From the NCBI GenBank assembly GCA_963702575.1, contig CAVPCU010000005.1:434001-498000 (forward strand): a stretch of DNA of 64,000 nucleotides, read 5' to 3'. This document shows positions 25,638 to 34,254 of this stretch, one piece after another. The position numbers and the translations under genes are program-made. Below the pieces are notes generated by a model. The model saw only the letters and a list, made by a program, of their open reading frames with translations. It was not told the origin of the DNA and made no database searches. Source of the DNA: VRUE01 sp963702575. GTDB lineage: Bacteria > Actinomycetota > Thermoleophilia > Solirubrobacterales > 70-9. Positions within the stretch are counted from its first letter, which is position 1. Every line of letters begins with the position of its first letter.

Positions 25638-27377
25638 TCAGGTGAGCGCCGCGGCGACGACCGCGGCGAGGTGGCTGTGAGCCGCGACATTGGCTTGGCG
25701 GTCGACTTTGACCTCGATCAGGCCGGTGCCTGCGGCTAGGGCGCCGGGGAGGTCCTCCAACGAGTCGAGGTGACGGTGGGGGAGGTCGAATAGGGCTGCC
25801 GCTCTGGCAACGTCGACTCCGCGGGGGGTGCCGAGTAGGGCTTCGAACTCGGCCTCGGGCATCGCTTGCTCCTGGGGCAGGAAGTGGAAGATGCCGCCGC
25901 CGTCGTTGTCGATCACGACGATGCGGACCGGGGTCTCGACCTCGCGCAAAGCCGCCAGCCCGCCGAGGTCGTGCAGCAGGCCGAGGTCGCCGGTGACGAT
26001 CGTGGTCGGGCGGCCGGTGGCGCGGGCGGCGCCGATCCCGGAGGAGATCAGGCCGTCGATTCCGTTGGCACCGCGGTTGCAGAGGAAGGTCACGTCGGCC
26101 TCCCCGCCCGGCAAGAAAGACTCCTGGTCGCGGATCGGCATGCTCGACGCGGTGTAGACGAGGTCGCCATCGCGATGGGCGCGGCCAAGGGCGAGCTGCA
26201 GGCCCGGCTCGCTCGGCGCGTCCAGCGCCGCAAGCTCGTCTTCGATCGCCCCACGCGCGGCGCGGTCCGCCTCGAGCCACATCGCCGGCCGCGGGCGCTC
26301 CTCGCCGAGGCGGGCCGCCCAGCCGGCGGCCAGCTCGGTCGGATCGGCGCGCAGGATCGCCGCCGCGCGGCGGCTGGGCTCGTTCCAGCCGCCCAGCGGG
26401 TCGACGACGATCTGGTCGGCCCCCGATTCGGTCAGCCAGGAGCGCAGCGGCTTGCTGGTCGGCATCTCGCCGAAGCGCAGGATCAGGTCGGGCGAGGTCG
26501 CCGTGCGGAAGCCCTCGTCGCGCAGCAGCAGGTCGTAGGCGCTGACGACATGGGAGCGGTCGTGGGGCCCGCAGCGGAGCTGCGAAGTCGGCTCGGCGAG
26601 GATCGGGTAGCCGGCGGCGGCTGCGAGGTGGGCAAGCGGCTCGCGCAGCTCGGGATCGAGCTGTCGGCCGGCGACGATCACGCCGATCTCGGCCTCGGCG
26701 ATGTGCTTGGCGACCTCGTCGAGCAGGAACTCGGACGGCTCCATGTCGATCGGCGTCACCGCCGTCAGCGGTCGCGCCCCGCGGCCCTGCAGCGCCAGCG
26801 GATCGGTCGCGGTGACGGCGCCCTCGACCGGCAGCGGCGCTAGCGGCTCGCGCCAGGCCAGATTCAGGTGCACCGGCCCGGGCCGGTGCTCGCCGCGGGC
26901 GGCGGCGAAGGCGCGGCAGGCGGTCGAGCGGTAGTGGAGCAGGCCGCCGTCGTCTGCCGCGTGCGTCCCGACCTCGCAGAACCAGCGCGCCGATTCGCCG
27001 TAGAGCTTCAGCTGGTCGATCGCCTGGCCGGCGCCGATGCCGCGCAGCTCCGGCGGCCGGTCGGCGGTCAGCGCGATCAGCGGCACCGCCGAGTGGTCGG
27101 CCTCGCAGATCGCCGGGTGGAAGTTGGCCGCCGCCGTCCCCGACGTGCAGAGGATCGCCACCGGGACGCCGCTCGCCTGCGCCGCGCCGAGGGCGAAGAA
27201 GGCGGCCGAACGCTCGTCGACGATCACGCTGACCTCGATCTCCGGCTGCCGCCACAGCGCCACGGCCAGCGGAGTCGAACGCGAACCGGGGGAGAGGACG
27301 GCGTGGCGCAGCCCGCAGCGGGCGAGCTCCTCGACGAAGGCCGAGGCGAGCGCGGTATTGGCGTTGGTCTGGTCCAT
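25638..27377 (-). CDS. menD: SEPHCHC synthase MenD
   Basis: A 579-residue ThDP enzyme joining 2-oxoglutarate-derived succinic semialdehyde to isochorismate. The catalytic Glu is in VIVDERSAAFFALGAAQASG (~55); SPGSRSTPLAVAL, LCTSGTAAANFHPA, LTADRPPELRGIGAGQAIDQ and the ThDP-binding GDLGLLHDLGGL/NDGGGIFHFLPQ are all present. The ATG overlaps the menC stop by one base. It is last gene of the menB-menA-menC-menD operon. Confidence 0.96.
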   Translation of the reverse strand: MDQTNANTALASAFVEELARCGLRHAVLSPGSRSTPLAVALWRQPEIEVSVIVDERSAAFFALGAAQASGVPVAILCTSGTAAANFHPAICEADHSAVPLIALTADRPPELRGIGAGQAIDQLKLYGESARWFCEVGTHAADDGGLLHYRSTACRAFAAARGEHRPGPVHLNLAWREPLAPLPVEGAVTATDPLALQGRGARPLTAVTPIDMEPSEFLLDEVAKHIAEAEIGVIVAGRQLDPELREPLAHLAAAAGYPILAEPTSQLRCGPHDRSHVVSAYDLLLRDEGFRTATSPDLILRFGEMPTSKPLRSWLTESGADQIVVDPLGGWNEPSRRAAAILRADPTELAAGWAARLGEERPRPAMWLEADRAARGAIEDELAALDAPSEPGLQLALGRAHRDGDLVYTASSMPIRDQESFLPGGEADVTFLCNRGANGIDGLISSGIGAARATGRPTTIVTGDLGLLHDLGGLAALREVETPVRIVVIDNDGGGIFHFLPQEQAMPEAEFEALLGTPRGVDVARAAALFDLPHRHLDSLEDLPGALAAGTGLIEVKVDRQANVAAHSHLAAVVAAALT

Positions 27378-28435
27378 CAGAGGAGATGCTTCCGCAGCGC
27401 ATCCTCGTCGATCTCGACGCCGAGGCCCGGGCCGTCGGGTGGATGGAGCAGGTCACCGCGCAGCTCGCACTCGACCGCGGCGATGGTCGAGGCGAAGAGG
27501 CGTTGGGTGGCGAGGCCATGAGCGAGGGGCCGGTCATCGCCATGGGTGAGCTCTCCCAGGCTCGCCGCGACATGGGCGCCTGCGGCGATCCCCACCGGGC
27601 CGTCGAGAGCGCTGGTGACGTAGGCGGGGAGGACCTCGGCGATCTCCATCGCCGCCTCGGGCCCGCCGACCTTGGAGAGCTTGATCCCGGTCATCGCGCA
27701 GGCGCCGAGCTCAGCGGCGCGCTCCGCGTCGGCGCGCGTCGCGACGCACTCGTCGGCGGCGATCGGGATCGGCGTCGCACCAGCCACCGCCGCCGCATCC
27801 TCCATCGCGGCGACCGGCTGCTCGGCCAGCTCGATCTCGTAGGGCTCCAGTTCGCGCAGCGTGCGCTTCGCCGTCTCCACGTTCCAGGCGCCGTTGGCGT
27901 CGATGCGGATCCGCGCCCGCGGCCCGAGCGCTTCGCGCACGGCCCGCACCTGAGCGGCGTCGTCGCCGGCGCCGAGCTTCAGCTTGAAGGAGGTGAAGCC
28001 GTCCGCCGCCCAGCGTTCGGCATCGGCGACCACTGCGGCCGGCTCGCCGGCGACCAGGGTGGCGTTGCAGCGCACCGGGGTCGTCGGCCCGGCGCCCGCG
28101 TGACCTTCGGCGGCGGCACGCCTTCCGCGCAGATCGAGCAGCGCAGTCGCCGCCGCGCAGCGAGCAGGAGCGGACAGACCCGACTTCGCGGCGCCCAAGA
28201 GCGCCTCATCGAGGCTCCCGCGCCCGCCAAGCATCTCCAGCTCCTCCACCACCTGCTCCAGCTTCGTCCCGCCTCGCAGCGAGAGGGGGACCGCTTCGCC
28301 GAGCCCGACCAGCCCGTCCTCGTCTCGCAGCCGCAGCAGCACCATCTCGCGCCGGTCGAGCCGGCCGGCGGCGGTGACGTAGGGCTGCCGGAACGGCAGC
28401 GCGTAGGGGATGGCTTCGACCGAAGCGATTCGCAC
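27377..28435 (-). CDS. menC: o-Succinylbenzoate synthase
   Basis: A 352-residue enolase-superfamily dehydratase making o-succinylbenzoate. The N-terminal capping domain (1-115) is followed by a barrel with catalytic Lys in FKLKLG (~160), metal ligands in RIDANGAW, ELAEQPV and AADECVA, and the second Lys in TGIKLSKVGG. The family includes dipeptide epimerases, but position between menA and menD settles the role. One-base overlap with menD. Confidence 0.92.
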   Translation of the reverse strand: MRIASVEAIPYALPFRQPYVTAAGRLDRREMVLLRLRDEDGLVGLGEAVPLSLRGGTKLEQVVEELEMLGGRGSLDEALLGAAKSGLSAPARCAAATALLDLRGRRAAAEGHAGAGPTTPVRCNATLVAGEPAAVVADAERWAADGFTSFKLKLGAGDDAAQVRAVREALGPRARIRIDANGAWNVETAKRTLRELEPYEIELAEQPVAAMEDAAAVAGATPIPIAADECVATRADAERAAELGACAMTGIKLSKVGGPEAAMEIAEVLPAYVTSALDGPVGIAAGAHVAASLGELTHGDDRPLAHGLATQRLFASTIAAVECELRGDLLHPPDGPGLGVEIDEDALRKHLL

Positions 28436-28444
28436 CGCTTCAGC

Positions 28445-29326
28445 TTAGGACGCGAGCAGCAATCCGAGCGAGACGAGCAGGCTGAAGGCGCCGAGCAGGG
28501 CGCCGGTCTGGGCGAGCGCCTTGTTGAGCGAGGGCCCGTCGGTGCGGTTGGTCATCGCACGCAATGGCGGCACCGCCAACGGCAGGGCGAGCACGCCGAT
28601 CAGGGGCAGCGCGCTGCCGCCGCCGGCGAGGAGCGCGATCGGCAGGACGAGGAAGGCGCCAAGCACCAGCAGGCGGTAGAGGACGACGGCGTTGTGGCGC
28701 CCCATCCGCACCGCCAGCGTGTTCTTGCCCGCCCGCCGGTCGGTCTCGACGTCGCGGACGTTGTTGACGACGAGGATCGCCGTGGCGAGGAAGCCGACCG
28801 CGATCGAGAGCCCCAGCGGCAGCGCGTCGAGGCGCTCGAGCTGGACGTAGTAGGAGCCGTTGACGGCGACCAGGCCGAAGAAGAGGAAGACGAAGACCTC
28901 GCCGAAGCCGGCGTAGCCGTAGGGGCGCGGCCCGCCGGTGTAGAGGACGCCGGCCGCGATCGAGAGGATGCCGACGATCAGGATCGCGATCCCGGCGACG
29001 GCGGTGAGGTAGATGCCGCAGGCGACTGCGACGGCGAAGGCGATCCAGGTCGCAACCAGGACCCGCTGCGGGGTCACCAACCCCGCCGAGGTGACCCGTA
29101 CCGGCCCCAGTCGGTCGGCGGTGTCGGCGCCGCGCTTGGCGTCGGAGTAGTCGTTGGAGAGGTTGGTCCCGATCTGGATGAAGACCGAGCCGATCAGCGC
29201 TGCGACGAAGGCCCCGAGCCGCGGCAGCCTTCCCGCCCATTCGACCGAGGCGGCCGTCCCGACCAGCACCGGCGCGATCGCCGCCGGCAGCGTCCGCGGC
29301 CTCGCTGCCATCAGCCAGAGCCTCAT
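28445..29326 (-). CDS. menA: 1,4-Dihydroxy-2-naphthoate prenyltransferase
   Basis: A 293-residue UbiA-family membrane enzyme attaching the isoprenoid tail to DHNA. About eight to nine helices; the two Asp-rich motifs are NDYSDAKRGAD (~58-68) and NNVRDVETDRRAGK (~185-198). N-terminal ARPRTLPAAIAPVLVG is characteristic of MenA. The start overlaps menB's stop by four bases. Confidence 0.94.
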   Translation of the reverse strand: MRLWLMAARPRTLPAAIAPVLVGTAASVEWAGRLPRLGAFVAALIGSVFIQIGTNLSNDYSDAKRGADTADRLGPVRVTSAGLVTPQRVLVATWIAFAVAVACGIYLTAVAGIAILIVGILSIAAGVLYTGGPRPYGYAGFGEVFVFLFFGLVAVNGSYYVQLERLDALPLGLSIAVGFLATAILVVNNVRDVETDRRAGKNTLAVRMGRHNAVVLYRLLVLGAFLVLPIALLAGGGSALPLIGVLALPLAVPPLRAMTNRTDGPSLNKALAQTGALLGAFSLLVSLGLLLAS

Positions 29327-30189
29327 GGCCGCCTCGGAAACTTGCCGAAGTCGGGCTTGCGCTTCTGCTTGAAGGCCTCGCGGCCCTCGCGGGCCTCCTC
29401 GCTGCCGTAGAAGAGCAGGTTGGCGTCGTGGGCGAGCTGCTGGATCCCGGCGTAGCCGTCCTCATGGGCGTTGAAGCTGGCCTTGACCAATCGCAGGGCG
29501 AAGGGCGAGAGGGCGAGCATCTCGCGGCACCAGGCAACCGTCTCGCGCTCGAGGTCCGCCAGCGGCACGACCGCGTTGACGAGCCCCATCTCCATCGCCT
29601 CGACGGCGTCGTACTGGCGGCAGAGCATCCAGATCTCCTTCGCCTTCTTGGTCCCAACGAGGTCGCGCAGCAGCGAGGCGCCGAAGCCGCCGTCCCAGGA
29701 GCCGACCCGCGGACCGGTTTGGCCGAAGACGGCGTTGTCGGCGGCGATCGTCAGGTCGCAGCAGACGTGCAGGACGTGGCCGCCGCCGATCGCGTAGCCG
29801 GCGACCATCGCGACGACCGGCTTCGGCAGCCGCCGCATCTGCACCTGCAGGTCGGTGACGTGGAAGCGGCCGAGCGAGGCGCCCTCGGCGACGTAGCCGC
29901 TGTCGCCGCGAACCGTCTGGTCGCCGCCCGAGCAGAAGGCCCGCTCGCCGGCGCCGGTGAGGACGACGACCCCGACCTCGGTGTCCTCGCGGGCCAGCTC
30001 CAGCGCGGCCGAGACCTCGACCAGCGTCTGCGGGCGGAACGCGTTCAGCACCTCGGGCCGGTCGATCGTCACCTTGGCGATCCCGCCGGCCTTCTCGTAG
30101 CGGATGTCCTCGTACTCGCCGGCGCCGATCCACTCGATCGGCGCGTAGAGCTCCTCCTCGGACGGGGCGCCCTTGTGTCGTTGCGGCAT
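29323..30189 (-). CDS. menB: 1,4-Dihydroxy-2-naphthoyl-CoA synthase
   Basis: A 288-residue crotonase-fold enzyme cyclising o-succinylbenzoyl-CoA. Signature pieces: DRPEVLNAFRPQTLVE, FCSGGDQTVRGDSGY, GYAIGGGHVLHVCCDLTIA, QTGPRVGSWDGGFG and the C-terminal FKQKRKPDFGKFPRRP typical of MenB. The frame is open far upstream, but ATG 30189 has TATCGT 7 nt ahead; GTG 30198 is a weaker option. It is first gene of the men operon and divergent from menE by 24 bp. Confidence 0.95.
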   Translation of the reverse strand: MPQRHKGAPSEEELYAPIEWIGAGEYEDIRYEKAGGIAKVTIDRPEVLNAFRPQTLVEVSAALELAREDTEVGVVVLTGAGERAFCSGGDQTVRGDSGYVAEGASLGRFHVTDLQVQMRRLPKPVVAMVAGYAIGGGHVLHVCCDLTIAADNAVFGQTGPRVGSWDGGFGASLLRDLVGTKKAKEIWMLCRQYDAVEAMEMGLVNAVVPLADLERETVAWCREMLALSPFALRLVKASFNAHEDGYAGIQQLAHDANLLFYGSEEAREGREAFKQKRKPDFGKFPRRP

Positions 30190-30196
30190 GATGCGC

Positions 30197-30202
30197 ACGA
30201 TA
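30197..30202 (-). promoter_or_regulatory. -10 box (TATCGT) of menBACD
   Basis: TATCGT on the minus strand ends 7 nt before menB ATG. It overlaps TATCCC (30201-30206), which is 7 nt before menE ATG on the plus strand, so two back-to-back promoters share a GATATC core. Confidence 0.5.
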
Positions 30203-30213
30203 TCCCCGCCTCG

Positions 30214-31539
30214 ATGAAGCTCGACGACTGGCTTGCCCAGAGATCTCAGAGTTGCCCCGACCGCGTCGCCCTCGTGGCCGACGGCGCCGAGGTGACCTAC
30301 GCCGAGCTGGAGGCCGAGTCGACCTGGGTCGCGCGCCGGCTCGAGGCCCACGGCGTGCGGCGTCGCTCGGTCGCCGCGCTGACGATGCAGCCGCGCCGCG
30401 AGCAGGTCGTCCTCACCCATGCGCTGATGAAGGTCGGCGCCGTGCTGCTGCCGCTCAGCCCGCGGCTCAGCCCCGAGGAGCGTGCTGCGATCGTCGCCGC
30501 AGAGGAACCGACCGTCGACCTCAGCGACCCCGGCGAGCTGACCCAGACGGAGGCCGACCTGCCGCTGCTCGGCGAGCACGACATGGACGCGCCCTGCTGT
30601 CGGGTGATGACCAGCGGCAGCACCGGCAAGGCCGACGCCGTCGAGCTGACCTACGGGAACTTCCTCTGGAGCGCGGTCGGCTCGGCCTTCAACATCGGCG
30701 TCGAGCCCGAGGACCGCTGGCTCTGCTGCCTGCCGCTCAGCCACATCGCCGGCCTCAGCATCGTCATGCGCTCGGTGATCTACGGCACGGCCGCGGTTCT
30801 GCACGACGGCTTCGAGGTCGACCGCGTTGCCGCCGCGCTCGAGTCCGACGGAATCACCGTCCTCTCGCTGGTCACCACGCAGCTCAACCGCCTGCTCGAG
30901 GCCGGCGCCGACCTCGCCGGCCCGCGCGCGATCCTGGTCGGCGGCGGGCCGGTGCCGGAGGCCTCGCTCGAGGAGGCGATCGGGCGCGGCGCCACCGTCG
31001 TGCAGACCTACGGCCTGACCGAGGCCTGCTCGCAGGTGACGACGCTGGCCCCGGCCGACGCGCGGCGCAAGCTCGGCTCCGCCGGGCGGCCGCTGCTGAC
31101 CACCCACCTGCGGATCCGCGAGGGCGAGATCCTCGTCCAGGGGCCGACCGTCGCGCCCAGCCGGCTCGACTCCGACGGCTGGCTGCACACCGGCGACCTC
31201 GGCCGGATCGACGAGGAGGGCTTCCTCTACGTCGAGGACCGGATCGACGACATGATCGTCAGCGGCGGCGAGAACGTCGTCCCGGCCGAAGTCGAGCAGG
31301 TCCTGCTGCGCCACCCCGAGGTCGCCGACGCCGCCGTCGTCGGGCGCGAGGACCCCGAGTGGCAGCAAGCCGTGACCGCGGTCGTCGTCCTCCACGACGG
31401 CTCGGAGGTGACGCCGGACGAGCTGCGCCGCCACTGCGCCGACTCGCTCGCCGGCTTCAAGGTGCCGAAGCGGGTCGAGCTCGCCGCGGCGCTGCCGCGC
31501 ACGCCCTCGGGCAAGCTCCTGCGTCGTGCCCTCCGCTAG
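30214..31539 (+). CDS. menE: o-Succinylbenzoate-CoA ligase
   Basis: A 441-residue acyl-CoA synthetase (ANL superfamily) activating o-succinylbenzoate for MenB. Visible are the P-loop-like MTSGSTGKADAVELTYGN (~130), LPLSHIAGLS, QTYGLTEACSQVT, DGWLHTGDLGRIDEEGF, DRIDDMIVSGGENVVPAEVE and the C-terminal PRTPSGKLLRR with the catalytic Lys. It is slightly short at the N-terminus, as MenE proteins often are. Divergent from menB; only 24 bp separate the start codons. Confidence 0.93.
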   Translation: MKLDDWLAQRSQSCPDRVALVADGAEVTYAELEAESTWVARRLEAHGVRRRSVAALTMQPRREQVVLTHALMKVGAVLLPLSPRLSPEERAAIVAAEEPTVDLSDPGELTQTEADLPLLGEHDMDAPCCRVMTSGSTGKADAVELTYGNFLWSAVGSAFNIGVEPEDRWLCCLPLSHIAGLSIVMRSVIYGTAAVLHDGFEVDRVAAALESDGITVLSLVTTQLNRLLEAGADLAGPRAILVGGGPVPEASLEEAIGRGATVVQTYGLTEACSQVTTLAPADARRKLGSAGRPLLTTHLRIREGEILVQGPTVAPSRLDSDGWLHTGDLGRIDEEGFLYVEDRIDDMIVSGGENVVPAEVEQVLLRHPEVADAAVVGREDPEWQQAVTAVVVLHDGSEVTPDELRRHCADSLAGFKVPKRVELAAALPRTPSGKLLRRALR

Positions 31540-31542
31540 CCT
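31537..31542 (+). promoter_or_regulatory. -10 box (TAGCCT) of ilvC
   Basis: TAGCCT overlaps the menE stop codon and ends 8 nt before ilvC ATG 31551. Confidence 0.45.
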
Positions 31543-31550
31543 GAGCGGCC

Positions 31551-32555
31551 ATGAAAACCGACGACATCTTCTACGACAAGGACGCCGACCTCTCGAAGCT
31601 CGAGGGCAAGACCGTCGCCATCCTCGGCTACGGCTCGCAGGGCCACGCCCACGCGCTCAACCTGAGGGACTCCGGCGTCGACGTCGTCGTCGGCCTGCGC
31701 GCCGACTCCTCCAGCCGGGCGAAGGCCGAAGAGGCCGGGCTCGAGGTGCTCGACGTCGCCGAAGCGGCGAGCCGCGGCGACGTGGTGATGATCCTCCTGC
31801 CCGATGAGAAACAGGCCGAGGTCTGGGAGGCGGAGATCGCCGACGGGATCGCCCCCGGCAACCTGCTGCTCTTCGCCCACGGCTTCTCGATCCACTTCGA
31901 GCAGATCGCGCCCCCGCCCGGCGTCGACATCGGCATGGTCGCCCCCAAGGGCCCCGGCCACCTGGTCCGCCGCCAGTACGAGGAAGGCCACGGCGTGCCC
32001 TGCCTGATGGCGGTCCACCAGGACGCGACTGGCGAGGCGCACGACCTCGTCCTCGCCTACGCCGCCGGGATCGGCGGCGGCCGCGCCGCGATCATCGAGA
32101 CGACCTTCAAGGACGAGTGCGAGACCGACCTCTTCGGCGAGCAGGCCGTCCTCTGCGGCGGCGCCTCGGAGCTGGTCCGTGCCGGCTTCGAGACCCTGGT
32201 CGAGGCCGGCTACGACCCGCGCCTCGCCTACTTCGAGTGCCTGCACGAGCTCAAGCTGATCGCCGACCTGATGTACGAGAAGGGGATCCAGGGGATGCGC
32301 TACTCGATCTCCAACACCGCCGAGTACGGCGACATGACCCGCGGCAAACGCGTGATCGGCGAGGAGTCGCGCGCTGCGATGAAGCAGATTCTCGGGGAGA
32401 TCCAGTCGGGCGAGTTCGCCAAGGAGTGGATCGCCGAGAACCGCGCCGGCGGCGAGAACCTCTCGCGGATGCGCGAGGAGGGCGCCGCCCACGAAGTCGA
32501 GGAGGTCGGCGGCGACCTCCGCAAGATGATGCCCTGGATCGACCAGGAGTTCTGA
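31551..32555 (+). CDS. ilvC: Ketol-acid reductoisomerase (class I)
   Basis: A 334-residue NADP-dependent enzyme converting acetolactate/acetohydroxybutyrate to dihydroxy acids. The Rossmann motif is GYGSQGHAHALNLRDSG (~26-42). Also seen are MVAPKGPGHLVRRQY, the metal ligands in TTFKDECETDLFGEQAVLCGG, EAGYDPRLAYFECLHELKL and SNTAEYGD. Length is class I. Its last codons form the 5' strand of the stem closing repeat element copy B. Confidence 0.97.
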   Translation: MKTDDIFYDKDADLSKLEGKTVAILGYGSQGHAHALNLRDSGVDVVVGLRADSSSRAKAEEAGLEVLDVAEAASRGDVVMILLPDEKQAEVWEAEIADGIAPGNLLLFAHGFSIHFEQIAPPPGVDIGMVAPKGPGHLVRRQYEEGHGVPCLMAVHQDATGEAHDLVLAYAAGIGGGRAAIIETTFKDECETDLFGEQAVLCGGASELVRAGFETLVEAGYDPRLAYFECLHELKLIADLMYEKGIQGMRYSISNTAEYGDMTRGKRVIGEESRAAMKQILGEIQSGEFAKEWIAENRAGGENLSRMREEGAAHEVEEVGGDLRKMMPWIDQEF

Positions 32556-32666
32556 GGACGGCGCATCTCGTGGTCCTCAGTCGGCCTCCTCGGGTCACGC
32601 ACCGATGTGCGCTCCCCTCGTCGGCCTCCCTGCGTCCCCCGACCTGCTTGCCCTCAGAACCCCTGG
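32543..32666 (+). repeat. 3' repeat element copy B, closed by gene-end inverted repeat
   Basis: It directly follows ilvC. The core at 32572-32652 matches copy A (minus strand 8549-8470) in blocks GTCCTCAGTCGGCC, CGGGTCACGCAC, GTGCGCTCCCCT and CCTCCCTGCGTCC with scattered differences. The 94-nt loop is closed by CCAGGAGTTCTGAGG (32543-32557, the last ilvC codons and stop) pairing 14 of 15 with CCTCAGAACCCCTGG (32652-32666). Confidence 0.7.
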
Positions 32667-32682
32667 AACCAGTACTTGATCT

Positions 32683-33084
32683 TCAAGCGCCTGGAGGGCC
32701 GTCGGGGCCGAAGCGGGCCTCCTCGCCGGGCGGGAGCTTGCCGTCTCGGCCGACGTAGCCGTCCTTGCCGCCGACGATGACGTAGACGGCGTCCTCGGAG
32801 TCGCTGAGGTTGCGGAGGCGGCGGATCGTCGAGGCGTCGACTCTCGCCAGCCCGCCGGGGCCGAGCTCGTGGGTGGAGCCGTCGCCGAACTCGATCGCTA
32901 TGCGGCCGCTGTGGACGAAGTAGAGCTCCTCCTGCTCCTCGTGCAGGTGGCGACCGGTCTCGTAGGAGGGCGGGAGGACGATCGCGTTGACGCCGAAGGC
33001 CGTCACGCCGAGGCCCTTGCGGATCTTGCGGAAGCCGTAGCCCTCGCCCAGCTCGTCGAGGCTCGAAATCGCGTAGCCGTCCAT
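32683..33084 (-). CDS. Small cupin-domain protein
   Basis: A 133-residue single-domain cupin. Cupin motif 1 is GRHLHEEQEELYFVHSG (~44-60, two His and Glu as metal ligands) and motif 2 lies in GPGGLARVDASTIRRLRN. A small-molecule binding or isomerase role is possible; the substrate is unknown. I prefer ATG 33084 over ATG 33093, because TACGAT (33097-33092) is 7 nt before it, as at other leaderless starts. It is divergent from serC and convergent with ilvC. Confidence 0.78.
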   Translation of the reverse strand: MDGYAISSLDELGEGYGFRKIRKGLGVTAFGVNAIVLPPSYETGRHLHEEQEELYFVHSGRIAIEFGDGSTHELGPGGLARVDASTIRRLRNLSDSEDAVYVIVGGKDGYVGRDGKLPPGEEARFGPDGPPGA

Positions 33085-33091
33085 CCGCGGC

Positions 33092-33097
33092 ATCGTA
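33092..33097 (-). promoter_or_regulatory. -10 box (TACGAT) of cupin gene
   Basis: TACGAT on the minus strand ends 7 nt before ATG 33084 and overlaps the alternative ATG 33093, arguing against that start. Confidence 0.5.
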
Positions 33098-33098
33098 A

Positions 33099-33104
33099 TA
33101 ACCT
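33099..33104 (+). promoter_or_regulatory. -10 box (TAACCT) of serCA
   Basis: TAACCT ends 10 nt before GTG 33115, back to back with the cupin -10. Confidence 0.4.
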
Positions 33105-33114
33105 TGGCCGCCCC

Positions 33115-34254
33115 GTGCCCGCCGCAACCTCAACCCTGATCCCCGCCGAGCTGAAGCCAGCCGACGGCCGCTTCGGCTGCGGTCCCTCGAAGGTCCGCCC
33201 CGAGGCGCTGGCGAAGCTGTCCGAGCGGGCCGACCTGATGGGCACCTCGCACCGCCAGGCGCCGGTGCGCGACCTCGTCGGTCGGGTCCGGGCCGGCATC
33301 GCCGAGCTGCTCGGCCTGCCCGACGGCTACGAGGTGGCGCTTGGCAACGGCGGGACGACCGCCTTCTGGGACGCCGCCGCGGCCTGGCTCGTGCGCGAGC
33401 GTGCCCTGCACCTCGCCTACGGCGAGTTCTCGCGCAAGTTCTCCGGGGTGACCGCCGGCGCGCCGTTCCTCGCCGATCCGATCGTGGTCGAGGCCGAGCC
33501 GGGCGACGCGCCCGAGCCGACCTCGGACCCCGCGGCCGACGCGATCGCCTGGGCGCACAACGAGACCTCGACCGGCGTGATGGTCGAGGTGCGCCGGCCC
33601 GCAGGCGCCGGCGACGCGCTCGTCCTGGTCGACGCGACCTCCGGCGCCGGCGGCCTGCCGCTCGACGCCTCCCAGGCAGACGTCTACTACTTCGCCCCGC
33701 AGAAGGCCTTCGGCGCCGACGGCGGTCTCTGGTTCGCCGTGCTCTCGCCGGCGGCGATCGAGCGGATCGCGGAGCTCGACGGCGCCGCCGATCGCTGGCA
33801 GCCCGGATTCCTCTCGCTGGCGACTGCGCTCGACAACTCGCGCAAGAACCAGACCTACAACACGCCGGCCTTGGCGACCCTGCTGCTGCTCGCCGACCAG
33901 CTCGAGTGGATGCTCGGCGGCGGCGGCCTCGATTGGTGCGTGCAACGCACCGGCGCCTCCTCGGGCCACCTCTACGGCTGGGCCGAGGCGGCGGACTTCG
34001 CCTCGCCCTTCGTCGCCGACCCGGCGAAGCGCTCGCTGGTCGTCGGCACGATCGACTTCGACGAGGGCGTCGACGCCGCCGCCCTGGCCGCGACGCTGCG
34101 CGCCAACGGCATCGTCGACGTCGAGCCCTACCGCAAGCTCGGCCGCAACCAGCTCCGGGTCGGCATGTTCCCGGCGGTCGACCCCGCCGACGTCGAAGCG
34201 CTCACCGCCTGCGTCGACTGGGTGATCGAGAACGTCGACGGCGTGGCGCGATGA
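33115..34254 (+). CDS. serC: Phosphoserine aminotransferase (actinobacterial type)
   Basis: A 379-residue class V PLP aminotransferase converting 3-phosphohydroxypyruvate to phosphoserine. Typical features: KPADGRFGCGPSKVRPE at the N-terminus, the cofactor Lys in YYFAPQKAFGADGGLW (~200), NETSTGVMVEVRRP, and the C-terminal KLGRNQLRVGMFPAVDP. The frame is open to 32869 across the cupin gene, but GTG 33115 begins the family homology. It overlaps serA by four bases (ATGA), so the pathway's two steps are coupled. Confidence 0.93.
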   Translation: MPAATSTLIPAELKPADGRFGCGPSKVRPEALAKLSERADLMGTSHRQAPVRDLVGRVRAGIAELLGLPDGYEVALGNGGTTAFWDAAAAWLVRERALHLAYGEFSRKFSGVTAGAPFLADPIVVEAEPGDAPEPTSDPAADAIAWAHNETSTGVMVEVRRPAGAGDALVLVDATSGAGGLPLDASQADVYYFAPQKAFGADGGLWFAVLSPAAIERIAELDGAADRWQPGFLSLATALDNSRKNQTYNTPALATLLLLADQLEWMLGGGGLDWCVQRTGASSGHLYGWAEAADFASPFVADPAKRSLVVGTIDFDEGVDAAALAATLRANGIVDVEPYRKLGRNQLRVGMFPAVDPADVEALTACVDWVIENVDGVAR

